Part shown: piece after piece, positions 36,075 to 44,605 of the stretch | How positions within the stretch are numbered: position 1 is the first letter of the stretch | Layout: every line of letters starts with the position of its first letter | Assembly (NCBI GenBank): GCA_945787885.1 | Contig: CALZJF010000005.1 | Coordinates: 1-64,000 of the forward strand | Direction of reading: 5' to 3' | DNA from: an uncultured Bacteroidales bacterium | GTDB taxonomy: Bacteria; Bacteroidota; Bacteroidia; Bacteroidales; Bacteroidaceae | DNA length: 64,000 bases | The notes under the pieces: model-generated | Database searches by the model: none | Seen by the model: only the letters and a program-made list of their open reading frames with translations | What the model was told of the DNA's origin: nothing | Translations under genes and position numbers: made by a program

Positions 36075-36192
36075 TCACGGCATCGCATGCCAAACTTCTG
36101 ACGTACGCATGGGGGTTAAACTCACAAAACCGCTCCCTTCATCAAGATGAAAGGATGATTTCTGCTTTTTTCCGAAAAAAAAGTCAGGAATG

Positions 36193-36224
36193 TTTGGCAG
36201 ATATGACGAAACGCCGTATTTTTG
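36193..36224 (+). promoter_or_regulatory. Promoter of a candidate small RNA
   Basis: TTTGG at 36193-36197 and TATTTTTG at 36217-36224 are separated by 20 bases, a strong consensus match. The next structure downstream is a terminator at 36295-36339 with no gene in between. Confidence 0.7.
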
Positions 36225-36229
36225 CAACG

Positions 36230-36340
36230 AAAATTAGTTGTCGCGATGATAACGCTTATAGTTTAGTTAAGTCTAGTTTAGTTTTTGTGTTGGTAGCCGG
36301 AAGCCTCAAACGTGAGGTATTCCGGCTATTTTTGTTTTTC
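36230..36340 (+). ncRNA. Candidate small RNA of about 110 bases
   Basis: It is delimited by the promoter at 36193-36224 and a long stem-loop terminator at 36295-36339. The gene to the right (rlmH) is on the other strand, so the transcript has no obvious mRNA to serve. A 6-codon frame (ATGATAACGCTTATAGTTTAG in codons M-I-T-L-I-V) lies near its start and could be a coincidence or a leader peptide. I do not recognise a known family. The following 36341-36485 shows nothing further. Confidence 0.5.
36295..36339 (+). terminator. Strong intrinsic terminator
   Basis: AGCCGGAAGCCTCA pairs with TGAGGTATTCCGGCT across an AAACG loop and is followed by ATTTTTGTTTTT. Confidence 0.85.
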
Positions 36341-36485
36341 CGCCAGAAGTTGGCAGTCAGCACTGCCCTGCCTCGCAGCAGCAGCAGCCTCATTCGGCAG
36401 CGGCAGCACAGACGGAGGAGCGCCGCGGACGAGCGGCGGCAGAGCATACTACTGCGGCAGCAGGGACATTGCCATGGACGCTGGG

Positions 36486-36959
36486 CTATTCGTGGTGATA
36501 GGGCTCGCCGCGCAAGATGGTCATGGCACGATAAAGTTGCTCAACGAAGAAGAGGCGCACCATCTGATGGCTGAAAGTCAGACGCGACAACGAAATTTTC
36601 TCACGGCAACGCTCATAAACTGCGGGCGAAAAACCATAGGGACCGCCGACTACGAAGACCAGCCTTCTGGCTCCGGAGGCACAACGACGGTCGATATAAC
36701 GCGCGAACTCTACAGAACGGAACTCCTGACCGCCCTCATCAAGGAGCACCAGCCAATCGCCTTCGGCCAGACAACGCAGGATGAGTTCGCCCTCGCGCTC
36801 TTTCTGCTGCTCGAAACTCAGCGATTTGGCATTGCGCAACTCGGGGATGACCTCGATGCTGAAGGGGATATAGTGGCTCAGACGGGAGGTATAGTCTGCA
36901 ATCAACGACTCCAATCGCCGATCTGCGGTCTTACCGACAACAATAAGTAGAAGTTTCAT
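36486..36959 (-). CDS. rlmH: 23S rRNA pseudouridine-1915 N3-methyltransferase
   Basis: This 157-residue SPOUT-family protein starts MKLLLIVVGKTADRRLESLI at 36959, giving the family length. The SAM-binding trefoil knot has VFVVGGPYGFS near 102-112 and LSRLTFSHQMVRLFFVEQLY, and the tail ends YRAMTILRGEPYHHE, the conserved H-x-x-ending of RlmH. It methylates pseudouridine 1915 in helix 69 of 23S rRNA. It is downstream of the zinc-ribbon gene, separated by a perfect 34-bp hairpin. Confidence 0.95.
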   Translation of the reverse strand: MKLLLIVVGKTADRRLESLIADYTSRLSHYIPFSIEVIPELRNAKSLSFEQQKEREGELILRCLAEGDWLVLLDEGGQEFRSVEFARYIDRRCASGARRLVFVVGGPYGFSPAVYERCREKISLSRLTFSHQMVRLFFVEQLYRAMTILRGEPYHHE

Positions 36960-37046
36960 CGTAATGGAAGAGGGTGTATGGATAAAAGATGTAATGGAGG
37001 TGTATGGATGAATGTTAGTTTTTATTAACCTACTGAAAATTGAAAC

Positions 37047-37120
37047 GAGGAATGCGGAAGGAGGAATAGCGCTTGCGGATGGTGATATCCGCAAGCGCTA
37101 TTCCTCCTTCCGCATTCCTC
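37047..37120. repeat. Perfect 34-bp inverted repeat with 6-base loop
   Basis: The left arm at 37047-37080 (starts gaggaatgcggaaggagg) is exactly complementary to 37087-37120, with loop ggtgat. It lies between the zinc-ribbon gene end and the rlmH start. It could terminate or protect the transcript 3' end, but no strong T-run follows on the minus strand. Confidence 0.85.
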
Positions 37121-37167
37121 TTACAGAGGGATAAAATCTTGTGAGAAACGAAAAAAATGGACTGGGA

Positions 37168-38004
37168 TTATGCCTCGGGAGTAGCCGCCTTGCGACGCAC
37201 GATGGAGCGTTTCTTCTTGGGTGCCTCCTCAGGAACCTCAGGCTTCACGCCTGCCAATTCGGGGTCGATCAGGATGCGTCCGCAATATTCGCAGGGAATA
37301 ATCTTCTTGCGCGAACGAACATCAATCTGACGCTGAGGGGGAATCTTGTTGAAACAGCCACCGCAAGCACCACGCTGAACGTAAACCACGGCGAGGCCAT
37401 TGCGCTGGCTCTTGCGGATGCGCTTGAAAGCGGCAAGCAGACGGGGCTCCACACTCAGTTCGATGCTGCGAGCCTTCTCGCGCAGACGCTCTTCCTCGGC
37501 GCGCGTCTCTGTGACGATTTCGTCGAGCTCTGCCTTTTTCACATCCAAGTCCTCGATGCGCTTCTTGATGGCAGAACGACCACGGGCGAGGTCTGACTGG
37601 CGCGCCTCAATCTGGCGGTCGATGTCGCGGATTTGCTTGTTGAGAAGTTCGATTTCGAGCGATTGGAACTCGATTTCCTTCTGAAGCGTATCGTATTCGC
37701 GGTTGTTGCTGACCTCGTCGAGCTGCTGGCGGTAACGTTCCATCAGGGAGCGAGCCTCGCGGATGCTGTTCTGCTTCTCCGTAATCTCGTTTTCAAAATC
37801 GTTGATTTCCTGCTCATACTTGGCCAGACGATGGTGCAGACCTTCGATTTCATCTTCCAAATCCTGAACTTCGAGGGGAAGTTCGCCACGGAGAGTCTTG
37901 ATTTTGTCGATTTCAGAGAGTTTCGTCTGGAGTAGATAGAGATTCTTGAGTTTCTGCTCTACGCTCATTTCGGAGGGCAGTACTTCTTTTGTACGGGTTG
38001 CCAT
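37168..38004 (-). CDS. Coiled-coil protein with C4 zinc ribbon
   Basis: This 278-residue protein starts MATRTKEVLPSEMSVEQKL at 38004. Residues about 15-190 form a long coiled coil rich in Glu, Lys, Gln and Leu. The C-terminal part has a four-cysteine ribbon (GACGGCFNKIPP then IIPCEYCGRILIDP, about 208-242) and a basic tail KKKRSIVRRK. This matches the zf-RING_7/CT398-like family, often found beside nif3; the role is not settled (nucleic-acid binding has been suggested). It follows nif3 by 79 bases on the same strand, forming a conserved pair. Confidence 0.85.
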   Translation of the reverse strand: MATRTKEVLPSEMSVEQKLKNLYLLQTKLSEIDKIKTLRGELPLEVQDLEDEIEGLHHRLAKYEQEINDFENEITEKQNSIREARSLMERYRQQLDEVSNNREYDTLQKEIEFQSLEIELLNKQIRDIDRQIEARQSDLARGRSAIKKRIEDLDVKKAELDEIVTETRAEEERLREKARSIELSVEPRLLAAFKRIRKSQRNGLAVVYVQRGACGGCFNKIPPQRQIDVRSRKKIIPCEYCGRILIDPELAGVKPEVPEEAPKKKRSIVRRKAATPEA

Positions 38005-38083
38005 AAGTATTGTTGTGTTTTGCGGTATTGCTAAATTGCTGTTTGTCCTGAATTTGCCGGATTGTCTCTGAGAAAATAAGGCG

Positions 38084-38860
38084 TCAGAGATATTGCACGG
38101 GCGAGGTAGGGAGCTCATAGACCACGGTGGGAAGCTCCGGGCAGGCTTTGCCGATGATGTGGCGCATAAGATTCGGGGTGAAACGCTCGCTCTCATAATG
38201 CCCGATGGAGGCGAGCCACATTCGCTGCTCATAGCCGAAGAAGCGGTGATAGCCAATCTCGCCCGTCAGATAGAGGTCGGCCCCACGCTCAAGAGCGGCA
38301 TCTATGAGGAAATCGCCTGCACCGCCACAGAGTGCCACTCGGCGGATGGGGCGGTCGGGCCCGGAGTTATGCTGCACGCATCCTGCGCCGAAAGTATGCT
38401 TTACGAAACGCAGGAATGCCAGGGCATCCGTCGCATCGATTTCACCAATGACGCCGCTGCCACTGCGCCCGTCGGCTGAAGGAACGAGAAATTCCACTTG
38501 GCGCATGCCCAGCCGCTCGGCCATTTCATGGCAGACTCCGCCGAGAGCGTTGTCGAGGTTGGTGTGGGCGGCATAGAGCGTCAAGTCGTACTGGATGGCA
38601 CGACGCACGCAACGCTCCACATAGCCTTCATCGCCAATGCGCTTCAAGCCGCGAAACAGCAGGGGATGATGACTCACGATGAGGTTCAGCCCGCTTTCGT
38701 GGGCAAACTGTATGACGTCTTCGGTCACGTCAAGACACAATAATGCCCCTGAACACTTGCTCTCTGTTAATCCGCACTGCAAGCCGGCATTGTCGTAGCC
38801 TTCCTGCAGGGGCAGAGGAGCAAACTTTTCAAGGGCCTCCAAGACTGCTTTAATTTTCAT
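38084..38860 (-). CDS. Nif3-like dinuclear metal-centre protein
   Basis: This 258-residue member of the NIF3/DUF34 family begins MKIKAVLEALEKFAPLPLQEGYDNAGLQCG. Metal ligands are visible in LIVSHHPLLFRG (about 60-71) and YAAHTNLDNALGG, with the C-terminal LYLTGEIGYHRFFGYE and SIGHYESERF supplying His and Glu. It may act as a metal-dependent hydrolase or a GTP cyclohydrolase-like protein, but the function is unsettled. It is shorter than the forms with an inserted CutA-like domain. The zinc-ribbon gene follows. Confidence 0.92.
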   Translation of the reverse strand: MKIKAVLEALEKFAPLPLQEGYDNAGLQCGLTESKCSGALLCLDVTEDVIQFAHESGLNLIVSHHPLLFRGLKRIGDEGYVERCVRRAIQYDLTLYAAHTNLDNALGGVCHEMAERLGMRQVEFLVPSADGRSGSGVIGEIDATDALAFLRFVKHTFGAGCVQHNSGPDRPIRRVALCGGAGDFLIDAALERGADLYLTGEIGYHRFFGYEQRMWLASIGHYESERFTPNLMRHIIGKACPELPTVVYELPTSPVQYL

Positions 38861-38867
38861 TATGGGG

Positions 38868-38899
38868 CAAAATTACGCCAAAAAACGTTATTTCCAAAG
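38868..38899 (-). promoter_or_regulatory. nif3 promoter, nearly leaderless
   Basis: On the minus strand TTTG (38899-38896) and TAATTTTG (38875-38868) are 20 bases apart. The expected start point falls at about 38861, next to the ATG at 38860. Confidence 0.65.
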
Positions 38900-38952
38900 A
38901 AAATTGACCAAAAACCCACATAATGTCCGGCTTTTTGTCGTAATATTGCATA

Positions 38953-39060
38953 CATAAGTAGATAATCAAAATTAGTTTTATGCTTGAACACTCTGCTTGA
39001 ATGCAGGGTTTAGGCTTGAAATAAAGGAGCATAGCGCAGGCTATGCGACTGGCCACCTGA
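38953..39060 (+). repeat. Family B repeat, left half
   Basis: It starts TAAGTAGATAATCAAAATTAG and follows B through ttttatgcttgaacactctg, aaataaaggagcatagc and the core palindrome (atagcgcaggctatgc), then diverges. A sequence matching the inverted B end (cttacttatg) appears at about 39298-39307, three bases short of the amn gene region, with a family C copy between. Confidence 0.75.
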
Positions 39061-39129
39061 GCAAACTGCAAGAATGAGTTGATGGCTGTGGGAAAGACTC
39101 CGGGCTTTGCAACTCTTCTTCAGAGCTCC

Positions 39130-39240
39130 CGCTTCCCAAGTAATCATTTTCACCCCTCAAAGTGATTGTCTTGACCCCAGAAAATGGTCATTTCTACCTT
39201 CAAAATGGTCACCCTGCGACAAAATGTGCCGTAGAAGCAA
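39130..39240 (+). repeat. Family C repeat, copy 2
   Basis: The units agtaatcattttcacccc, aaagtgattgtcttgacc, agaaaatggtcatttctacc and aaaatggtcaccctgcgac align base for base with 18262-18385 apart from small changes. It may be an IS21-type end remnant. Confidence 0.6.
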
Positions 39241-39314
39241 GGCTGCCAACTATGAAACAAGCAGCAAACTACAATCCATAATAATCCCTACCATATAAAC
39301 TTACTTATGTAATT

Positions 39315-40103
39315 ATGAACGATGTCCTAACCAACAAGGAAGATATATGCGGCAACTGGCTACAACGCTACACAAAGACACCGCTCAGCGACTTCGCTGA
39401 CCTGATTCTTCTGACAAACTTCAACAATTATCTCGACATCTTCTGCACGCAGATGGGCATTCCGCCTGTGGGCTTCGATGCCAACATGCGCTGTGCTACC
39501 GCCAAAGGCATCACAATGATAAACTTCGGCATGGGGTCGCCCAACGCCGCACTAATCATGGACCTCCTCTCCAGCGTCAAGCCGAGGGCCGTCTTATTCT
39601 TGGGCAAGACGGGCGGTATATCCAAGAAGACGGCACTGGGCGACTACATCTTGCCGCTTGCGGGCATACGCGGCGAAGGAACATCGAACGACTACTTTCC
39701 CCCTGAGGTTCCCGCACTCCCCGCCTTCATGTTGCAGCGGGCCGTATCGACCGCTCTGCGCGACAGCGGGATGGACTATTGGACGGGAACGGTCTATACC
39801 ACCAACCGACGCGTGTGGGAGCACGACCAAAAGTTCAAGGAATACCTGATCTCTACGCGGGCGATGTGCGTCGATATGGAGACTGCCACCCTCTTCACTT
39901 GCGGATTCTACAACCACATACCCACGGGAGCACTCCTCCTCGTCAGCGACAACCCTATGACTCCTGAAGGCGTGAAAACGGAAAAGTCGGACAACCACGT
40001 CACAGCGAACTTTGCCTCCACCCACGTTCGCCTGGGCATTGAGGCACTGCAATTCGTGCAGGGCGACCGCAAGACGCTGCGACACCTCAAATACGAATGG
40101 TAG
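39315..40103 (+). CDS. amn: AMP nucleosidase
   Basis: This 262-residue protein has the phosphorylase/nucleosidase fold: INFGMGSPNAALIMDLL (69-85), VLFLGKTGGISKKTALGD (93-110), CVDMETATLFTCGF and LLLVSDNPMTPEGVK. It hydrolyses AMP to adenine and ribose 5-phosphate. The short length, without the N-terminal regulatory domain of the E. coli enzyme, is typical of Bacteroidetes. A B-type repeat end lies a few bases upstream. holA follows at 49 bases. Confidence 0.9.
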   Translation: MNDVLTNKEDICGNWLQRYTKTPLSDFADLILLTNFNNYLDIFCTQMGIPPVGFDANMRCATAKGITMINFGMGSPNAALIMDLLSSVKPRAVLFLGKTGGISKKTALGDYILPLAGIRGEGTSNDYFPPEVPALPAFMLQRAVSTALRDSGMDYWTGTVYTTNRRVWEHDQKFKEYLISTRAMCVDMETATLFTCGFYNHIPTGALLLVSDNPMTPEGVKTEKSDNHVTANFASTHVRLGIEALQFVQGDRKTLRHLKYEW

Positions 40104-40152
40104 CCCTTACGGCCTATTCCATCATCATTGCTCATTTATCACATTTACCGAT

Positions 40153-41184
40153 ATGGCTAAGAAAAATACAAACGCCATCACTCACGAGACGATTATCCGC
40201 GATGTACAAGGCGGAAAGATTGCTCCCGTCTATTTGCTGATGGGCGAAGAAAGCTACTATATCGACCGCCTCGCCACTTTTATCACTGACAGCGTACTGC
40301 AACCTGAAGACCGCGATTTCAATCTCTATACGCTGTACGGCCCCGAAACCACCATGCACGATGTCATTCAGGCTGCACTTTCCTACCCTATGGGGGCACA
40401 GAGGCAGGTGGTAGTAGTGAAGGAAGCACAAAAGCTCACGCAATTTGAACAGCTGACGGAATATTTGAAAAAGCCCTTGCTATCGACGGTGCTCATCTTT
40501 TGCTACAAAAACGGCAGTTTAGATCAGCGCAAGACGGGATTGATTAAGCAATTGGAGCAGACGGGCGTTATTTACGAGAGCAACCGCCTGAAAGACTACC
40601 AGCTGCCGGCATGGATTCGGAACTATGTACACCGAAAGAAGGTGGACATCGAGCCGATGGCTGAAAATATCCTGACCGACCACGTTGGAACTGACCTCAA
40701 CCGCATGGCGGGGGAGATAGAGAAGCTGCTCCTCTCACTGCCGGAGGGGGAGAAAAAGATAACGGCGCAGCAGGTAGCAGAGCATATCGGCATCTCGAAA
40801 GAATACAACATCTACGAACTGACGGACGCACTGGCACGAAAGGATGTGGAAAAGACCATGAGAATAGCCCACTTCTACGCGCAGACACCAAAGCAGAACC
40901 CGATACAGAAGAATTTGCCCGCGCTGTTCCGCTTTTTCCAAAATCTGATGCTGGCGTACTATGCGCCCGACCAGTCGCCTGCGGGCATAGCTGCCTGGGT
41001 GGGCACGAACACGTGGGCGGCAGAGAAGAGTATCATTCCTGCCATGAAGCTATACACAGGGCGAAAGGTGATGGAGATTATTGGGCAGATACGCCGCACT
41101 GACGCGCGCTCGAAGGGCGTAGATAATACCGCCACGCCTGAGGGCGAACTGATGAAGGAACTCCTATTCTTCATCCTCCACTGA
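40153..41184 (+). CDS. holA: DNA polymerase III subunit delta
   Basis: This 343-residue protein starts MAKKNTNAITHETIIRDVQG at 40153. IAPVYLLMGEESYYIDRLA is the delta N-terminal signature; VVVVKEAQKL and LLSTVLIFCYKNGSLDQRK continue the ATPase-like fold without a Walker loop, as expected for delta. The C-terminal collar region has YNIYELTDALARKDVEKTM. It opens the beta clamp within the clamp loader, whose motor subunit dnaX is 8 kb away in the same direction. Confidence 0.93.
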   Translation: MAKKNTNAITHETIIRDVQGGKIAPVYLLMGEESYYIDRLATFITDSVLQPEDRDFNLYTLYGPETTMHDVIQAALSYPMGAQRQVVVVKEAQKLTQFEQLTEYLKKPLLSTVLIFCYKNGSLDQRKTGLIKQLEQTGVIYESNRLKDYQLPAWIRNYVHRKKVDIEPMAENILTDHVGTDLNRMAGEIEKLLLSLPEGEKKITAQQVAEHIGISKEYNIYELTDALARKDVEKTMRIAHFYAQTPKQNPIQKNLPALFRFFQNLMLAYYAPDQSPAGIAAWVGTNTWAAEKSIIPAMKLYTGRKVMEIIGQIRRTDARSKGVDNTATPEGELMKELLFFILH

Positions 41185-41278
41185 CGTTCGGCTGCTGCCA
41201 TCGCGCCATCACTTCCCGCCGCCATCCTCGCTTCAATCTACAACGGGCAGAACGTTGGCGACGGAATTGTCAGAAGCA

Positions 41279-41392
41279 ACAACAGGGACAACAGAGACAA
41301 CCCATACAAATGCTATCCAGCCTCAGACGCGCACCATCGCGCTGCTGATCTTGGCCTGCATTTGTATGGGTTGTCTCTGTTGTCCCTGTTGT
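41279..41392. repeat. Perfect 35-bp inverted repeat with 44-base spacer
   Basis: The left arm 41279-41313 (starts acaacagggacaacagagac) is exactly complementary to 41358-41392. The arms contain a loose hexamer repeat (acaacaggg-acaacagag-acaaccc). It lies 95 bases after holA. It may be a terminator-like cruciform, but no T-run follows. Confidence 0.85.
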
Positions 41393-42574
41393 CGGCTTAG
41401 GCGTTCCCAGTTCGGCATCTGACAGGGTGCCCCGTCGCCGTCTGTACGGATGGACATATCGGCAGTTTTTCCCTTTCTCTGTTGCCGTCAAAAATGAAGC
41501 GTTGAAGCCATTTCTGAGGCCTCGCTGCACTCGCCCGCAGGCTTCCGAATGGGATAATGGCGTGCCGACTGCCACGAGTTGGCCAAAACAGCCCTTGTCG
41601 TAAAAAACGTTCAGCATCCTTCCGCCGTGCCTCCTCTATGGCTCATAGCAGTCTCGCAGTTGTCGGCTTCAGGCGTGTTGAGAGTGGGCTAACGGGTGAA
41701 ATGCGGGATTCTACGTCCGATGCGTGGCGAGAGCCTTCTCCCATCACCAAAAACGGGATAAAAGGTGTTTTAGCCCTGTAAATAGAGTAAATTTGCGGTT
41801 TTTAGGCGGTTTCTGGGGTGTATTTGTGGGGGAAAATGGGGAGAAAAGGGGGCAAAAAGGGCGTTTTTTCATCACTTTTGGCGCAAATTCAGGGTTTTCG
41901 GGGTCAATTTGCCCCGTAAACCTACACACGGTTTTTAAGCCTTTAATCGTTGTAAGACAATGTTTTAAGTGGATTTTAGGGGCGATTTTATCGCTATCTT
42001 TCTGAAATTCTCCACCCTTTCCCCATTTTATCAAGAAAAACGGTGTTTTCAAGCTAAATACGACTAACGAAAAATCTACTTAACCATTTTTTGCATTCAG
42101 AAATACAAAGGTTTTACGCTTCTGAATTTCACGTTCATAAAACAACCACCCTTTCAGCCATCCGTTTTGTTTATGCTTTTCAATTTTTCAGCACTCTCAA
42201 TTTTCGTCTTTCTTATTCACTGTCATAAATTCATGCTTGTGAATCCATAAATATTCCTATAGGATTTTGGAGAATTAACTCGCTGAAAATAAATTATATA
42301 GGATGCTTTTATAGAATTAAACCACGATAATAGTGCATAGAAACGGGGTGTCGGTGCGTTTTACGGTGGATAACACGCGAATTGCCCTATTATACACATC
42401 TAACAAAGTGCATTTTGCCTTGATTTCCCTATACTTTACTTCATATCTCCCTAACCTCCGCTGCATACATCTTTATAAATCTAAATTCATCTTCATCAAA
42501 CCTCAACTTTTATACTATGCAATTTACAAATCTAACCCGTAAAAATTCATATTTACACTTTTGAATTTAGATTC

Positions 42575-42605
42575 TTGCACAGGAAAATCTATCTTTTTAC
42601 CTTTG
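42575..42605 (+). promoter_or_regulatory. Promoter-like pair upstream of XRE regulator
   Basis: TTG at 42575-42577 and TACCTTTG at 42598-42605 are 20 bases apart. The next gene starts at 43046, leaving a leader of about 430 bases or an unrecognised short transcript. Confidence 0.55.
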
Positions 42606-43045
42606 TAATCGCTAAGATTTTAGGGGGTGCTGAGGTGGCAACCACTATCAATGCTCCTCCGCCCTCACCTCCATCAGTCATTTTGAAGCCTGATTCCGAG
42701 GTCAGAAGTCAGTCGGCCGCGAAAAAATCAAGCACTCATCTTCCGTAAACTATTTACGGGCGTCACATTTCCTGCCTGCAATTTCCATGCCCCATGCTCT
42801 TCCTGACAGCACTACAGCTGCCACGAACGGGCAACAGACAGGCATTTTACAGCCTCCGACCGCTTGCTCCACCCCACTTCTCTGCCAAAACTCCCCACTC
42901 TCTCAGACAAAGAAACTCATCCTTCTGACACCACAAAATTTCCCCTTCAAGGCGGAAACACATCGGCATATTCAGCCTTCCGATTCCCCTAAGCCATAGC
43001 CAAAATTCTCAAGACATTCATCGTTTATCTCCCCCAAAAATCCTT

Positions 43046-43522
43046 ATGAAAGACCGCGTCAAACAAGTAATGGACTACTACAAGCTGAGCCAACTACAGT
43101 TCGCCAACGACCTCGCAGTTGCGCCCGCCACCATCTCTAACATCTACAAAGGAAAGACAGCACCGACGAATAATTTGGTGCAGTCCATCCACCAAGCCTT
43201 CCCTGATGTGAGCATCAACTGGCTGCTATTTGGCGAAGGCGACATGCTCGTCTCCCAATCGTCAGAGGCAAAGAATGCCGCCCCTTCAACATCCATCTAC
43301 ATGACTGCTGAGCCGAACCTCTTCGACACCATGGGAACTCCCCCACCGCCTACGACCGCCCGGCGAGGCGAGCAGTCAGACTCCGCCACGAACCTGCAGA
43401 TTTTGGAACTCCTCACTGAGCTGAAGCAGCACACGACTGCTGAACCTCGCGTCCGAAAGATTAAAGAGATTCGCGTGTTCTATGATGACGGCACCTACGA
43501 ATCCTTCGGCTCCAACAAATAA
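43046..43522 (+). CDS. XRE-family helix-turn-helix regulator
   Basis: This 158-residue protein has an N-terminal HTH (MDYYKLSQLQFANDLAVAPATISNIYKGKT, about 9-38 in two stretches) followed by WLLFGEGDMLV, the usual ending of this domain in Bacteroidetes regulators. A Ser/Thr/Pro-rich linker leads to a C-terminal element RKIKEIRVFYDDGTYESF. It probably binds DNA as a dimer. The HsdR_N-like gene starts 15 bases downstream, so they are probably co-transcribed. Targets are unknown. Confidence 0.82.
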   Translation: MKDRVKQVMDYYKLSQLQFANDLAVAPATISNIYKGKTAPTNNLVQSIHQAFPDVSINWLLFGEGDMLVSQSSEAKNAAPSTSIYMTAEPNLFDTMGTPPPPTTARRGEQSDSATNLQILELLTELKQHTTAEPRVRKIKEIRVFYDDGTYESFGSNK

Positions 43523-43537
43523 TCCTCTCCCCCGTTC

Positions 43538-44014
43538 ATGCCCACATCACGTTTTCCCCATCTCCAGCTTCCATCCATCGATGCCCCCATCAAGTCAGGG
43601 CCGAACGACCGCCCACAGATTTTCGATTCCCAACGCCGTCGCTTCGTCACCCTTACCGCTGAGGAATGGGTGAGGCAGCACTTCGTAGCCTACCTCATCC
43701 ACCATCTCCACTACCCCTCTGCACTGATTGGCAACGAGGTCAGTCTGACAATCTGCGGCACTACTCGCCGTTGCGACACCATCGTCTATTCCCCCATTGA
43801 CGGCTCGCCCTTGATGATAGCAGAATACAAATCGCCCGCCATCACTATCACCCAACAAGTCTTCTCTCAAATCCAAAGTTACAACTCCATGCTGCGCGCC
43901 CGCTATCTCGTGGTGAGCAACGGGCTCCAACATTTCTGCTGCCGCATGGACTATACCACCTGTTCCGCCACCTTCCTTCCCGAAATGCCAAAGTGGGGGG
44001 AGATTCAGCCGTAA
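43538..44014 (+). CDS. HsdR N-terminal-like PD-(D/E)XK nuclease domain protein
   Basis: This 158-residue protein matches the N-terminal nuclease domain of type I restriction HsdR subunits, free of helicase domains. It has TAEEWVRQHFVAYL (helix with E42/E43), D80 in TRRCDTIVY, and E96/K98 in LMIAEYKSPAI, followed by the Q-x-x-x-Y-like helix (VFSQIQSYNSMLRARYLVVSNG). Stand-alone copies are common in Bacteroidetes; their role is unproven. It is paired with an XRE regulator and ends at an intrinsic terminator. Confidence 0.85.
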   Translation: MPTSRFPHLQLPSIDAPIKSGPNDRPQIFDSQRRRFVTLTAEEWVRQHFVAYLIHHLHYPSALIGNEVSLTICGTTRRCDTIVYSPIDGSPLMIAEYKSPAITITQQVFSQIQSYNSMLRARYLVVSNGLQHFCCRMDYTTCSATFLPEMPKWGEIQP

Positions 44015-44022
44015 AAGCCCGC

Positions 44023-44066
44023 AAAACCGCTGTTTGCTATCTTAGAGATGGCAAAAAGCGGTTTTT
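44023..44066 (+). terminator. Intrinsic terminator of the XRE/HsdR_N operon
   Basis: AAAACCGCTGTTTGC pairs with GGCAAAAAGCGGTTTT and runs into TTTTTT. Confidence 0.8.
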
Positions 44067-44450
44067 TCGCGTTATTTTTCTAAAATTTTTCCGACCCCAA
44101 AATAATCATATTTTGGGGCTTTTTTCTGCCTTCCAAAAGCCTTTCACACGTCATTCCCAGAAGAACCTCAAACGCACGAAAAGCCCTGTATATACTACGC
44201 ATTTCCACCACTACACTTCCACCCACATCCTCCCTATTTTCGCCTCTCAGATGCGCTTTTTCGAGGCATTTCCAATGCCCTTTTTTAGCCCTTCTTTGAA
44301 AATTTCCGCCCCACTGTCCTAAACAACCGCCTTTTTTGCCCCTGTTTTTAGCCTTCAAAAAGGCTCAGAAACCCTCTCTTCAGGCTTTTCAGCACCCCAA
44401 AAGCCTGAAAAAACGGTAAAACGCCGGGAACTCCGAGGCACAAACCTCTC

Positions 44451-44605
44451 AGATTTGCCCATCAACCCTATAAGATTTACCCATCAACCCTATAAGATTT
44501 ACCCATCAGCCCTATAAGATTTACCCATCAACCCTATAAGATTTACCCATCAGCCCTATAAGATTTTCCCATCAACCCTATAAGATTTACCCATCAGCCC
44601 CTATA
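44451..44605 (+). repeat. Seven tandem 22-bp repeats
   Basis: The unit is AGATTTACCCATCAACCCTA plus TA, with A/G alternation at one position (ATCAACCC or ATCAGCCC) in successive units. The last unit has one extra C. The array stops at a bidirectional terminator. The preceding 44067-44450 shows no gene. Confidence 0.9.

Larger units (their letters stand above)
41185..43045. other. 1.86-kb non-coding region with inverted repeat, AT-rich core and DnaA-box-like sites
   Basis: No convincing gene is found. It holds a perfect 35-bp inverted repeat (41279-41392) and an increasingly AT-rich stretch (about 41720-42620). DnaA-box-like 9-mers are TTATTCACT at 42213-42221, GGTGGATAA at 42365-42373 (one mismatch to the reverse box) and TTATACACA at 42390-42398 (consensus). 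A promoter lies at 42575-42605. Bases 42620-43045 are GC-richer with nothing recognised. Confidence 0.5.

Noticed and set aside
42333..42542. 69-codon frame in the AT-rich region
   Set aside because: Composition is random-like, there is no promoter at its start and no recognisable feature.
44451..44605. CRISPR array
   Set aside because: The 22-bp units are directly adjacent without unique spacers and no cas gene is present; it is a simple tandem repeat.
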